Part shown: positions 9,371 to 17,985 of the stretch, piece by piece | Layout of the letters: the number at the start of each line of letters is the position of its first letter | Numbering within the stretch: position 1 is the first letter of the stretch | Origin: Streptomyces marokkonensis | Lineage (GTDB): Bacteria > Actinomycetota > Actinomycetes > Streptomycetales > Streptomycetaceae | NCBI RefSeq assembly: GCF_008312835.1 | Contig: NZ_VSKS01000001.1 | Span: 310,001 to 374,000 of the forward strand | Direction: 5' to 3' | DNA length: 64,000 nucleotides | Notes under the pieces: generated by a model | Seen by the model: only the letters and a program-made list of their open reading frames with translations | Databases searched by the model: none | What the model was told of the DNA's origin: nothing | Translations under genes and position numbers: made by a program

Positions 9371-11440
9371 TCAGCGCACCGTGAAGGCCGGGGACGTGCC
9401 GGTGAACGGGGTGACCGTGCCGATGAGGCTTCTCGCGTCGCCGTGGTAGACGATGCGGTAGGTGCCCGAGGGGGTGTCCTGGGGGACGTCCCAGGTGATC
9501 GCGACCTTGGAGGCGGCGATGCCGTCGCGTTCCCAGTGGAAGCGGGTCGGCCAGTCGCCGTCGTCGGCCACGGTGCGCCAGGTTCCGTCGGGGTCGCGGC
9601 GCTGGATCTCCAGGTAGGTGCCGCCGCGGTGCAGGTCGTTGCCGGGGTGGGCGCCCGCGAACACGGCCTCGGCCCGTTCGCCGGGACGGTAGTTCTCCCG
9701 TGGCGGCACCAGCACGTCCCCGAACCCCCGGAACGCCGGCGGCGCGTCCAGCACCACCCCCGGCTGCAGGGAGAGCGCCTTTCCGGACAGGTCCGGCGCC
9801 TTCGGGCCGAGGGGGAGGTCCGTTCCGTCGCGCAGCGAGGTGGCCAGGGCCGCCGCCGTCTGCTGGAGCGCCGGCAGCTGCCAGCGGCCGAACAGCGTGC
9901 TGCCGCCCTCGTACTGCTGCGCGTCGTACTCCTCGGGGGTGGTCACGTAGTGGAAGTACGCGTTCGCGTACCCGGCGACCAGTACGTCGTCGAGGTCCGC
10001 GCCCACGATCCCGGCCACCGTGCGCCGCAGCCGCAGACCCGCGCAGACGGTCACCTCGCCCGGGATGCCGATCAGGTACAGCCTGCCGACGCGGACCAGC
10101 ATCACGGGCACCCGCTCCTGCACCCAGGGGTAGACGCGGTTCATCTCCCCGATGGGCACGAAGACGTCCTTGGGCGCCTGCGCCTGCTTCAGTTCCGGTG
10201 AGACCGTGTAGATCACCGAGTCGGAGATCGCGTCCCAGAAGGGGTTCTCCCCCTCCTCGAAGCCCGGGAAGGCCGGCCCGTCCTCCATGCTGCCCGCCGC
10301 CATCGAGGCGCCGATGCACGGCTTGGACGTCCGGTGGGTCCGTCCGTCACCGGTGAACTCGGGGCGGACGGTGACGTCGGAGAGGTCGACGTACACCAGC
10401 CGGGAGTCGACCGGGCCGGACAGCCGGACGCCGGGCTGCCGCACCTGGGCCGCGGCGGCCTCGTACTGTTTCAGTCCGCTCGCTCGGGTGTGCGCGAAGT
10501 CCTCGGGTGTCGTGGGCGGTCGCAGGTCCAGGTTGGGGGACATGTCGCCGCTGTTGGTCTGGGCGAACGCCGAGACGAACGCCGGGGAGCCGTCGGACAG
10601 GTAGTCGACGTCGTTGACCTCGCGCTCCCAGTGGTAGGCCGCGTAGCCCTTGTTGTCCGCGCTGATGAGCCGGTTGTCACCGGACATGCTGGTGCTGTGC
10701 ACCGGGAACCAGTTGACGGCCCCCACGGTCCGCCCGGCCCGTTCCACCCGGAGCAGCGTGGTGTGCGCGTCGACGGCGTCAGGGAAGTGGTCGCGGTCGG
10801 CCTTCGGGTTGCGGTCGAAGGCGGCCCGGGAGCGGTTGACGCTGGCCCCGGTCAACGTGCCGTGACTGAGGACGAGTTCGGACGGCGCCAGATCGTCGTG
10901 GGCCCGCTGGGCGGCCTCGAACAGGCCGTCCGCCACCGCCTCGAAGGTCTTGCGGTGGAAACCGAACGTGGTCGTGTTGTACAGCAGGTGGTGCGAGTAG
11001 CCGCCGGGGCCGGCGTGCGTGTGGGTGGCGGTGATGAGCACGTTCTGCTCGGTGTAGAGGTCGCCGTACGCCTCGCCGAGCCGGCGCAGTACCGCCTGGT
11101 GCACGCTCTCGAAGATCATCGGCGAGTCCGCGACGATCAGCATGACCCGGCGCCCGCTCGCCTCGTCGGCCACGACGAACGCCCTCGCACGCAACCGGGT
11201 GTGCAGCCCGGCGGCCTGCTGGTCGAACCGGCCGTAGCCCATCATGCCGACCTCGGCGACCTCACCGGTGGCGTCGGCGAGACCCCTGCCGACGAGGAAG
11301 CCGGAGCCGCGTGCGGCGGCGGTGGCGGCGGTGGCCCGGCTCGGGGCCGCCAGCTGCGCACCCGCCAGTCCCAGACCGGTGAGGGCTCCCGCCCGCAGGA
11401 CGGTACGACGGCTGCGCACGGGACGACGTTCCGCGGACAT
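9371..11440 (-). CDS. neutral/alkaline ceramidase, Tat-exported
   Basis: The ATG at 11440 is preceded by AGGAG and gives 689 aa with a twin-arginine signal (RSRRTVLRAGALTGLGLAGA). The neutral ceramidase N-terminal domain begins at FLVGRGLADATGEVAEVGMMGYG. The metal-binding THTHAGPGGYSHHLLYNTT is visible, as are NWFPVHSTSMSGDN with the expected catalytic Ser and DNKGYAAYHWE. A C-terminal beta-sandwich (FAGAHPGNDLHRGGTYLEI) ends the protein. The family hydrolyses ceramide to sphingosine and fatty acid outside the cell. Streptomyces do not make sphingolipids in quantity, so the substrate is probably from eukaryotes in soil or on a host. Length is normal. It is a single-gene unit. Confidence 0.9.
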   Translation of the reverse strand: MSAERRPVRSRRTVLRAGALTGLGLAGAQLAAPSRATAATAAARGSGFLVGRGLADATGEVAEVGMMGYGRFDQQAAGLHTRLRARAFVVADEASGRRVMLIVADSPMIFESVHQAVLRRLGEAYGDLYTEQNVLITATHTHAGPGGYSHHLLYNTTTFGFHRKTFEAVADGLFEAAQRAHDDLAPSELVLSHGTLTGASVNRSRAAFDRNPKADRDHFPDAVDAHTTLLRVERAGRTVGAVNWFPVHSTSMSGDNRLISADNKGYAAYHWEREVNDVDYLSDGSPAFVSAFAQTNSGDMSPNLDLRPPTTPEDFAHTRASGLKQYEAAAAQVRQPGVRLSGPVDSRLVYVDLSDVTVRPEFTGDGRTHRTSKPCIGASMAAGSMEDGPAFPGFEEGENPFWDAISDSVIYTVSPELKQAQAPKDVFVPIGEMNRVYPWVQERVPVMLVRVGRLYLIGIPGEVTVCAGLRLRRTVAGIVGADLDDVLVAGYANAYFHYVTTPEEYDAQQYEGGSTLFGRWQLPALQQTAAALATSLRDGTDLPLGPKAPDLSGKALSLQPGVVLDAPPAFRGFGDVLVPPRENYRPGERAEAVFAGAHPGNDLHRGGTYLEIQRRDPDGTWRTVADDGDWPTRFHWERDGIAASKVAITWDVPQDTPSGTYRIVYHGDARSLIGTVTPFTGTSPAFTVR

Positions 11441-11828
11441 CTGCCACTCCTGGGCTCGGTCGGCCTCCTGGCGGGGCAAAACCTGAACAACATTCAAGTT
11501 ATGCGCCCTCCTTGGTACACCGCCCGCCACAGACGCCGCAAGAGGCGTGAAGGACAGTCAGGGGTCCGGTGGCGCCGACTCACTGGGACACAACGCCCGT
11601 GACGGCCGCGGAACCCCGCAGATCGCCTGCTGGAGACATGCCCACGCCCGACGCGGCGTGAGCGGCACGAACCGCGTCGGGGCGAGCCGGGCGGCAGCGT
11701 GCCGATCGCGTCACGGTCGTCCTTCGCCCCGACGGCGTTGACCCGTGGTCGCAGGCGCTGTCGGCCGGCCCCGGGGTACGGGCTGTCCGCCGTGCGGGGT
11801 GGAGCCGTCGACGAGCGGGGCTTCCGTG
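11441..11828. other. gene-free interval between ceramidase and MFS transporter genes
   Basis: About 390 bases without a supported gene. The first part holds the ceramidase leader. The rest has open frames on both strands with poor codon structure and no convincing start. A stretch near 11.75-11.83 kb read on the minus strand (PLVDGSTPHGGQPVPRGRP) might be decayed coding sequence, but I could not assign it to a family. Confidence 0.5.
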
Positions 11829-12992
11829 TCAGGGTCCTGTTTCCGCGATGGTTCCTTTCGACAACCCGTGCAGCATCAGCGCCACCCCGCTGAGCAGCGA
11901 CACCGCGGCGGTGAGGACGAGCAGCGTCCCCAGCCCCAGGCCGGGGATCACCGCACCGGCGAGGACCGGCGCTGCGACGGAGCCGACGGCCCCCACGATC
12001 AGGCAGCCCGTGAACGCCGCGCCCGCGCGGTCGGGCACCAACTCGGCGGTCCAGACCGCCAGCACCGCCGAGCCGGTCATGTACCCCACGCCGAAGATGC
12101 ACGCCGAGGCCGCCGTCGCGGCCGGAGAACCGCCGGCGAGCCCGAGGAGCGCCAGCGCCGCGGCCACCGTCACGAGGCACAGCGCCGCCACCCTGAGGCT
12201 GCCCAGTCGCTGAGCGACGGACCCGGTCGCCACGCCCACGCCGCCGGTGACGCCGATGGCCGCGTAGAGCGCCGGGACGGCTGCCGTCGGGAGGTCGCGG
12301 GCGAGGACATCCGCGGCGTAGGTGAAGTAGATGACGACGACCGCGAAGTAGACGACGGAGTAGGCGGCCGGGACCGTCAGCGCTCTCGCGAGTGAGAAGG
12401 GCCCGCCCCGTCCGTCCGGGTGTGGGACCGGACCGGTTCGTGGCACCAGGCGGAGGTTCACCATCGCGGCGGCCACGGCGGCAACGGCGAGGCCGCCCCA
12501 GACCAGGCGCCATGACCCCAGTACGGCGAGGACGGCCAGGCCCCCCAGCGCGACCAGTCCGCCGCTGGTGCCGGTCGTGATGAGAGCCAACGCTCTCGGC
12601 CGCTCCCGCGGGGACACCGTCCGCGTCACGATGTCGGAATAGGGCGCCCAGACCCAGCCACCCGCGCTGCCGGCCAGGACGGCGCCGACGGCGAGCAACC
12701 AGGGGGACTGGGCGACGGTCACGATCACTGCGCCCACCGCGCCACAGGCCCCGCCCGTGGTCGTCGGCGCCCGCGGGCCGCGACGGGCGGCGAGCGGCCT
12801 CGCGAGCAGCAGGCCGGCCAGGTAGCCGGCGAACGTGGCGCTGGCGATGAGGCCGAGTACCAGTTCAGAGAGGTCCAGGTCCTGCCGGACGGCGGGCAGC
12901 GTGAGGCCGTAGGCGTACCGGGCCATGCCGAAGGCGACGCCGACGACAGCCGCTCCGGCCAGGCCGACCCGGCTGCCCGGGGAGAGCGTCAT
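11829..12992 (-). CDS. MFS transporter (YbfB/CynX-like)
   Basis: This 387-aa protein has about twelve hydrophobic helices. A conserved MFS loop is visible between helices 2 and 3 (LARPLAARRGPRAPTTTGG). The N-terminal GVAFGMARYAYGLTLPAVRQDL resembles YbfB/YjiJ-type carriers, where this motif precedes the first loop. A central basic and Gly/Pro loop (PRTGPVPHPDGRGGPF) separates the halves. The ATG is preceded by AGGAAGGGGC. The substrate is unknown; efflux of small molecules is the usual guess. No regulator is adjacent, and it is flanked by two gene-free stretches. Confidence 0.85.
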   Translation of the reverse strand: MTLSPGSRVGLAGAAVVGVAFGMARYAYGLTLPAVRQDLDLSELVLGLIASATFAGYLAGLLLARPLAARRGPRAPTTTGGACGAVGAVIVTVAQSPWLLAVGAVLAGSAGGWVWAPYSDIVTRTVSPRERPRALALITTGTSGGLVALGGLAVLAVLGSWRLVWGGLAVAAVAAAMVNLRLVPRTGPVPHPDGRGGPFSLARALTVPAAYSVVYFAVVVIYFTYAADVLARDLPTAAVPALYAAIGVTGGVGVATGSVAQRLGSLRVAALCLVTVAAALALLGLAGGSPAATAASACIFGVGYMTGSAVLAVWTAELVPDRAGAAFTGCLIVGAVGSVAAPVLAGAVIPGLGLGTLLVLTAAVSLLSGVALMLHGLSKGTIAETGP

Positions 12993-13329
12993 GCATGCCC
13001 CTTCCTCCTGGCGCCCACCGGTGCCGCTGCCCGCAGCGGACTCGGCTTCACGATCGCTCGGCCCTGCTGGTCGGGGTACCGCGGCGAAGGGAACCGGAGA
13101 CGGCGTCGTACCGTCGGCCGGAGTCCGAGGTTACATCGATGGCTCATCGGGGCGGTGTCGCCTCCCGAGCCCCTTCATCCGGGCCGAGACCACCGACGGA
13201 GACACACGGACACGTCGCCCTCTGACGCATCTGGGGCCCGGATCGCCGGGCCGTCACGCGAGGTGCGGTTCCCACGGCGTTCCACGGTGCTGCGCTGTTT
13301 GCCGGCTCCCGTCGCGCAGGGGCATCACG
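12993..13329. other. gene-free interval upstream of the MFS gene
   Basis: About 337 bases holding the promoter region of the MFS gene (minus strand) and the 3' flank of the PTH2 gene. I see no tRNA, no strong hairpin and no frame with good codon bias. Confidence 0.5.
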
Positions 13330-14049
13330 TCACCGCAGCGCCGGATGGTCCGCCACCACCGTGCAGGAGCCCGGGGCGATCTCCGTGTAGCCCGCGTCGC
13401 GGACCGTGGGGAGACCGCTGGTGGTCAGGGCGGTCCAGTCGGACGGGGCGGCGGTGCGGACGGCGAGGGGGAATCCCGTGTCGTGCCAGGTCCTGCGGGC
13501 CTCGGGGGAGAGCCCCCACCAGGCCAGTTGCGCGCCGTGGCCCGCCTGGGCCATGGCCTTGCCGGCCGACATGCCGAGGTCGGGGTTGAGCCAGAGGGCG
13601 GGGACGCCCGGGTCCGCCGGGGGCACGGGGTCGGGGTCGTCGAGGTCGGTGCCGGAGACCTGGAGGCGGGCCAGCTCCTTGGGCCAGCCGTCCAGCGGGA
13701 CCGGCGGGAAGACGCGCACCTCGGCGGACTTGCCGGTGACCGTGATGCCGGGGAGCGCCTCCGCGCGGCGCCACTCCGCGCCGCGTGCCCGGCGCACCAC
13801 CTTGCGGATGCGGGCGTCCTGCCAGTCGCGTATGGCCCGCGCCCACTCGCCCTCGCCCACGGAGCGCTCGTCGGTCAGCATGACCAGCACCGCGCGGGCC
13901 GCCGTCTCCAGGGCGTCCGTACGGGCCGGGGGCGCCGCCCGCTCGATGCGGACCACCAGGGGCAGCACGAACTGGGGTGCCGCGTCACGGGCGCCCGGGT
14001 CGGGGCGGAAGGGGCTGTCGGGGGCGGGTGTCGTCCGGTCGTCGCTCAC
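13330..14049 (-). CDS. PTH2-family peptidyl-tRNA hydrolase-like protein
   Basis: A 239-aa protein whose C-terminal part (about 125-239) carries the PTH2 pattern: a strand with LWLNPDLGMSAGKAMAQAGH, followed by GAQLAWWGL and a late strand ending TEIAPGSCTVVADHP. In archaea and eukaryotes this fold hydrolyses peptidyl-tRNA. The N-terminal 120 residues (FVLPLVVRIERAAPPARTDA onwards) are an actinobacterial addition with no assigned role. The housekeeping bacterial Pth is a different family, so this is probably an accessory enzyme. The next gene upstream, 33 bases away, is a small zinc protein on the same strand and may be cotranscribed. Confidence 0.8.
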   Translation of the reverse strand: MSDDRTTPAPDSPFRPDPGARDAAPQFVLPLVVRIERAAPPARTDALETAARAVLVMLTDERSVGEGEWARAIRDWQDARIRKVVRRARGAEWRRAEALPGITVTGKSAEVRVFPPVPLDGWPKELARLQVSGTDLDDPDPVPPADPGVPALWLNPDLGMSAGKAMAQAGHGAQLAWWGLSPEARRTWHDTGFPLAVRTAAPSDWTALTTSGLPTVRDAGYTEIAPGSCTVVADHPALR

Positions 14050-14082
14050 GGGTTCAGTGTGCCAAGGCGCACGACCGCCGTG

Positions 14083-14268
14083 TCAGCCGGAGCAGGAGGT
14101 GCGTTCCGCCTCACGCCACTCGCAGACCGGGCACAGCGTGATCCCCTTGTACGACTCCGGGTACTCGGTCGGTTCCCGGCACAGCACGCACTCCGCGTAC
14201 GGCGGGCCGTCGGCCTCGGGCGGCCTGGACGCGTCGATCAGGCAGTAGTCGGTGTCGGTGTCGTTCAT
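14083..14268 (-). CDS. small zinc-binding protein (61 aa)
   Basis: This short protein has a CxxC pair at ECVLCREPTEYPE and a second at TLCPVCEWREAE, spaced as in a rubredoxin- or zinc-ribbon-like knuckle, and ends in SCSG. No other domain is present. It lies immediately upstream of the PTH2 gene on the same strand. Function is unknown; conserved small cysteine proteins of this kind often assist a partner enzyme. Clear cysteine spacing and codon bias support it as a real gene. Confidence 0.72.
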   Translation of the reverse strand: MNDTDTDYCLIDASRPPEADGPPYAECVLCREPTEYPESYKGITLCPVCEWREAERTSCSG

Positions 14269-14306
14269 GGGTTCAGGGTAGGCCGGGCGGTCCGGTCGCG
14301 GCCGGT

Positions 14307-14945
14307 TCAGCGGGTGGGCCCGCTTCGCGGCCCGCCGCCCGGGGCAGGGCGCCTCGAGGTCTCGCCCAGCGCGAGGCGGAGCGACGGGGTGTAGGTCCGG
14401 ATTAATTCATCGGACGGCATGGAGGCGAACGGTTCGAGACGCAGGATGTACCGGGTGACGACCAGGCCGGCGATGTGGGCGCAGAACACACCGGCGCGTC
14501 TGCGGGCGTCCGCCCCGCCGATCCGGCCGGCGATCTTGTCGATGAGCTCCCGCTCCAGCATCTCCTTCACCAGTCCGGTGACGGCCGGATCCTGGGCGGC
14601 CCCCGCCACCAGGGCGCGCAGCGGTGCTCCGGAGTTCGGGTCCTCCCAGAGGGCGAGCAGATCGCGCAGGGCGCGCTGGGGGAAGGTGACGGGGTCGCCC
14701 TCCGCGGTGCGGGCAAGGGTCTCGGCAGGGTTGACGGCCAGCGCGAGTGCCGCGCCGAACAGGCCCTTCTTGGAACCGAAGTAGTAGCTGACCAGAGCCA
14801 CGTCCACGCCCGCCTCGGCCGCGACGGCGCGCAGGGTGACGGCCTGGTACCCGTCCTTGAGGAAGCGGCGGCGCGCGACGTCGAGGATCTGGGTACGTGT
14901 CTCGGGCTTTCCCGCCCTTCTGCCGCGCGAACGCGAATTCATCAT
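14307..14945 (-). CDS. TetR-family repressor, probably of the adjacent MMPL exporter
   Basis: A 212-aa regulator. The N-terminal helix-turn-helix (residues 17-62) reads TRTQILDVARRRFLKDGYQA then VTLRAVAAEAGVDVALVSYYFGSKKGLF, close to the family consensus. The C-terminal part is the variable ligand-binding domain, with an Ala-rich dimer helix near 120-170. It is divergent from the MMPL transporter gene with 95 bases between starts, the usual arrangement for a repressor that controls an exporter and itself. No clean operator palindrome could be fixed in the gap. Met1 and Met2 are both possible starts. Confidence 0.9.
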   Translation of the reverse strand: MMNSRSRGRRAGKPETRTQILDVARRRFLKDGYQAVTLRAVAAEAGVDVALVSYYFGSKKGLFGAALALAVNPAETLARTAEGDPVTFPQRALRDLLALWEDPNSGAPLRALVAGAAQDPAVTGLVKEMLERELIDKIAGRIGGADARRRAGVFCAHIAGLVVTRYILRLEPFASMPSDELIRTYTPSLRLALGETSRRPAPGGGPRSGPTR

Positions 14946-15040
14946 GGTTGAGATTCTATGACCGGGCGAGTGACTCTGCCGGTGTTCCCCCCCTCTCAGC
15001 GGGGCCCTCCGAACCCCGCTCCTGCTTACGGAGGCCCGGC

Positions 15041-17275
15041 GTGCTCTCTGTCCTGGCTCGTTTCTCGGTGCGGCATCGATGGTGGGTGATCGCTGTCTGG
15101 TTGCTGGCCGTGATCGGGGCGGCCCTCGGCGCTCGTACGGCCGGGGGTTCGTTCACCAACGACCTCACACTCGAGGACACCGACTCCCAGGCCGCCTACG
15201 ACACCCTGCGCGAGCGGTACCCGGACCTGTCCGGGGACGGTATGCAGGTGGTGATCCACAGCGACTCGGGCATGACAACGGCGACGATGAAGGCCGCGGT
15301 CACGGACGCGGTGACGGTGGCGCGCGACACACAGGACGTGGCGGTCGTCCAGTCGCCGTACGGCCCCGGCCCGACGATGGTCTCCGAGGACGGGCGCACC
15401 GCCGTCGCCACCGTCCAGTTCACCGAGCGGGCCAAGGACGTGCCCGAGGCGTCGGTGGAGGCCGCGCAGGAGGCGTTCGACCCGGTTCGCGACGCCGGCG
15501 CGCAGGTCGAGTACGGCGGCGCGGTGCTCCAGGGCGAGCACGGACCGTCGGGGAGCGAGGCGATCGGTCTGGCCGCCGCGGTGCTGGTCCTGCTGGTGGC
15601 CTTCGGATCGGTCCTCGCCATGGTGGTGCCGCTGCTGACCGCCCTGTTCGCCCTCGCGCTGGGGATGTCGCTCCTCACCGTGGTCGCCTCGCTGACCACC
15701 ATCGGCACCTCCGGTCCAGTCGTGGCGACCATGATCGGCCTCGGTGTGGGCATCGACTACGCGCTGCTGGTGGTCACCCGGCACCGGGAGGGCATGCACG
15801 CGGGCCACACCCCTGAGGAGTCGATCCCGCTCGCACTGGCGACAGCCGGCCGGTCGGTACTCGTGGCGGGTGCCACCGTGGTCGTCGCGATCCTGAGCCT
15901 CTACCTCATCGGCATCCCCTTCGTCTCCGCCCTCGGACTGGCGAGCACCATCACGGTGAGCGCCACCCTGATCGCGGCAGTCACCCTTCTGCCGGCCGTG
16001 CTGGCCGTCTTCGGCACCAACCTGGACCGGTTCCGCGTGCGGAAGCTGCGATTCGACCACGGCACGGGACGGACCGGCGGCTGGCACCGCTGGACCGGCC
16101 ACGTCCAGCGGCATCCCTGGCCCTACCTCCTCGTGTCCACCGTCGTCCTGATCGCGATGGCGCTCCCCCTGTTCTCCCTGCGCCTGGGCACGGCCGACGA
16201 CGGCTCGGCACCGGAGGACAGCACCGAGCGTCAGGCCTACGAACTGGTCGCGCGGGACTTCGGCCGGGGCTGGACCGGCCCTCTGGTGGTGACGGCACGG
16301 TTCGCCGGGGGGCAGCCGGCGGCGGAGGTGCAGCAACAGGCCGCGGAGGTGCGCACCGAGCTGGAGAAGGCGGAAGGTGTGCAGGAGGTACGGCCCCCTC
16401 GGCTGGACGAAACCGGGACCACTGCCATCTACACCGTCGTGCCCGAGGGCTCACCGGACGACGAGTCCACCGAGCGGCTGGTGCACCACCTGCGCGACGA
16501 CGTCCTCCCCGGGGCCACGCCGGACGCCGAGACGCACGTCGGCGGTTCCACCGCCACCGCCATCGACCTCGCCGACCGGCTCGGCAGCCAGATGGCCTGG
16601 TTCATGACCTTCGTCGTGGGACTCAGCTTCCTGCTGCTCACGATCGAGTTCCGTTCTGTCGTGGTGCCGCTCAAGGCGGCGGCGATGAACCTGCTCTCCG
16701 TCGGTGCGGCCTACGGCGTGGTGGTCGCGGTCTTCCAGTGGGGCTGGGGTGCCGGACTGCTGGGCGCCGAGGCCGGGCCGGTGGAGTCCTTCGCGCCGGT
16801 CATGCTGTTCGCCGTCCTGTTCGGACTGTCCATGGACTACGAGGTGTTCCTCCTCAGCCGGGTCCGGGAGGAGTACCTGCGGTCCGGGGACGCCGGTGCC
16901 TCCGTGCGCAGCGGCATCGCCGCCACCGCCCGCATCATCACGGCCGCCGCGTCGGTGATGGTCGTGGTCTTCGGCAGCTTCCAGCTGAACGACGAGCGGA
17001 CCGTCAACCTCTTCGGCTTCGGTCTGGCCGTCGCCATCGCGATCGACGCCACGCTCGTGCGGCTGGTCCTGGTGCCCGCCGTCATGGCGCTGCTCGGAGA
17101 GCGCGCCTGGTGGATGCCGCGCCCGCTGCGGCGGTTCCTGCCGCATCTGCCAGGGCACGCGGCGGACGTGGCACCGCCTCCGTCCTCGTCCTCGCGTGCC
17201 GGGGATGCCGGCCCCGGATCGCCGACGGCCGCGGACCGGGAGCGGAGCGAGCCGGCTCCGGGGCCGCGGCACTGA
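15041..17275 (+). CDS. MMPL/RND-family transporter
   Basis: The GTG at 15041 follows GGAGG and gives 744 aa starting LSVLARFSVRHRWWVIAVWL, the expected first helix. The longer frame to 14897 would run across the TetR gene. Two MMPL units are evident, each with an external domain followed by five or more helices. The repeats contain GVGIDYALLVVTRHREGM and GLSMDYEVFLLSRVREEY, the paired G-x-x-x-D-Y motifs of the family. Such proteins export lipids, siderophores or antibiotics using proton motive force. It heads a three-gene unit with a membrane protein and a flavin monooxygenase, which suggests combined modification and export of a compound sensed by the divergent TetR protein. Confidence 0.92.
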   Translation: MLSVLARFSVRHRWWVIAVWLLAVIGAALGARTAGGSFTNDLTLEDTDSQAAYDTLRERYPDLSGDGMQVVIHSDSGMTTATMKAAVTDAVTVARDTQDVAVVQSPYGPGPTMVSEDGRTAVATVQFTERAKDVPEASVEAAQEAFDPVRDAGAQVEYGGAVLQGEHGPSGSEAIGLAAAVLVLLVAFGSVLAMVVPLLTALFALALGMSLLTVVASLTTIGTSGPVVATMIGLGVGIDYALLVVTRHREGMHAGHTPEESIPLALATAGRSVLVAGATVVVAILSLYLIGIPFVSALGLASTITVSATLIAAVTLLPAVLAVFGTNLDRFRVRKLRFDHGTGRTGGWHRWTGHVQRHPWPYLLVSTVVLIAMALPLFSLRLGTADDGSAPEDSTERQAYELVARDFGRGWTGPLVVTARFAGGQPAAEVQQQAAEVRTELEKAEGVQEVRPPRLDETGTTAIYTVVPEGSPDDESTERLVHHLRDDVLPGATPDAETHVGGSTATAIDLADRLGSQMAWFMTFVVGLSFLLLTIEFRSVVVPLKAAAMNLLSVGAAYGVVVAVFQWGWGAGLLGAEAGPVESFAPVMLFAVLFGLSMDYEVFLLSRVREEYLRSGDAGASVRSGIAATARIITAAASVMVVVFGSFQLNDERTVNLFGFGLAVAIAIDATLVRLVLVPAVMALLGERAWWMPRPLRRFLPHLPGHAADVAPPPSSSSRAGDAGPGSPTAADRERSEPAPGPRH

Positions 17276-17408
17276 CGGACACCTCCGGCACGGGGCACGT
17301 CCGCACCGGTGACCGGACCTCCGCGTCCAACGTCTCCCGGCCGGCCGGGCCCCGCCCACCCACCCCCCAGTCGCCTCCCACGACCCATCGAATCCGACGG
17401 AGAGCACG

Positions 17409-17924
17409 TTGCCCGACACCTTCCTCGACCTGCCCGTCCACCCTCTGATCGTCCACGCCACCGTGGTCGCCGTGCCCGCCGCCGCCCTGACGGTCGCGAC
17501 AGCCGCCCTGTGGCCCCGCTTCCGAGGGCGGGCGGGGCTGCTGCCCCTCGCGCTGAGCGTCATGGCACTCGTCCTGGTCCCGCTCACCGTCAGGTCCGGC
17601 GAGACGCTCGCGGACGGTGTCGACCGGACCGATGCGGTGCGGCGGCACATCGACCTCGGGGACGGGCTGCTCCCCTGGGCGGTCGTCCTCACCCTGGGAG
17701 CCGCCGCCCAGTTCTGGGCGACCCGGCGGGAGACCCGTCCGCGGAACGGACAACGTGCTTCCGTCTCCCGCCCACTCGCGGTGGCACTCACCCTGTTCGC
17801 GCTGACCGGTGCGGGGGGCAGCGGCCTCCAGGTCGCCCGCATCGGCCACAGCGGCGCCGACGCCGTCTGGGACACACGAACGGCACCGGTCCCACAGGGC
17901 GCGGCGGAAAGGATCACGCGGTGA
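17409..17924 (+). CDS. DUF2231-like four-helix membrane protein
   Basis: This 171-aa protein begins at a TTG with GGAGAG about six bases upstream. It opens with FLDLPVHPLIVHATVVAVPA, the HPLIVH motif typical of DUF2231 membrane proteins. Hydrophobic segments lie near 15-33, 43-60, 88-104 and 121-140. A His pair and an Asp (RRHIDLGDGLLP) lie between helices. No function is established for the family. It follows the MMPL gene after 133 bases and precedes the monooxygenase, so it is probably part of that unit. Confidence 0.78.
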   Translation: MPDTFLDLPVHPLIVHATVVAVPAAALTVATAALWPRFRGRAGLLPLALSVMALVLVPLTVRSGETLADGVDRTDAVRRHIDLGDGLLPWAVVLTLGAAAQFWATRRETRPRNGQRASVSRPLAVALTLFALTGAGGSGLQVARIGHSGADAVWDTRTAPVPQGAAERITR

Positions 17925-17985
17925 CGCACCGCGCACCGCGCACCGAGCACCGAGCAGAACCGACCCCCCGGCAAGGAGACAAGCG

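Noticed and set aside
11700-11828. Possible transposase or other decayed coding sequence on the minus strand
   Set aside because: A short stretch looks vaguely coding, but no terminal repeats, no DDE pattern and no family match could be established.
14946-15040. TetR operator in the tetR-MMPL intergenic region
   Set aside because: A partial symmetry around GGTTGAGATTCTATGACC was seen, but the arms match too poorly to call a site.
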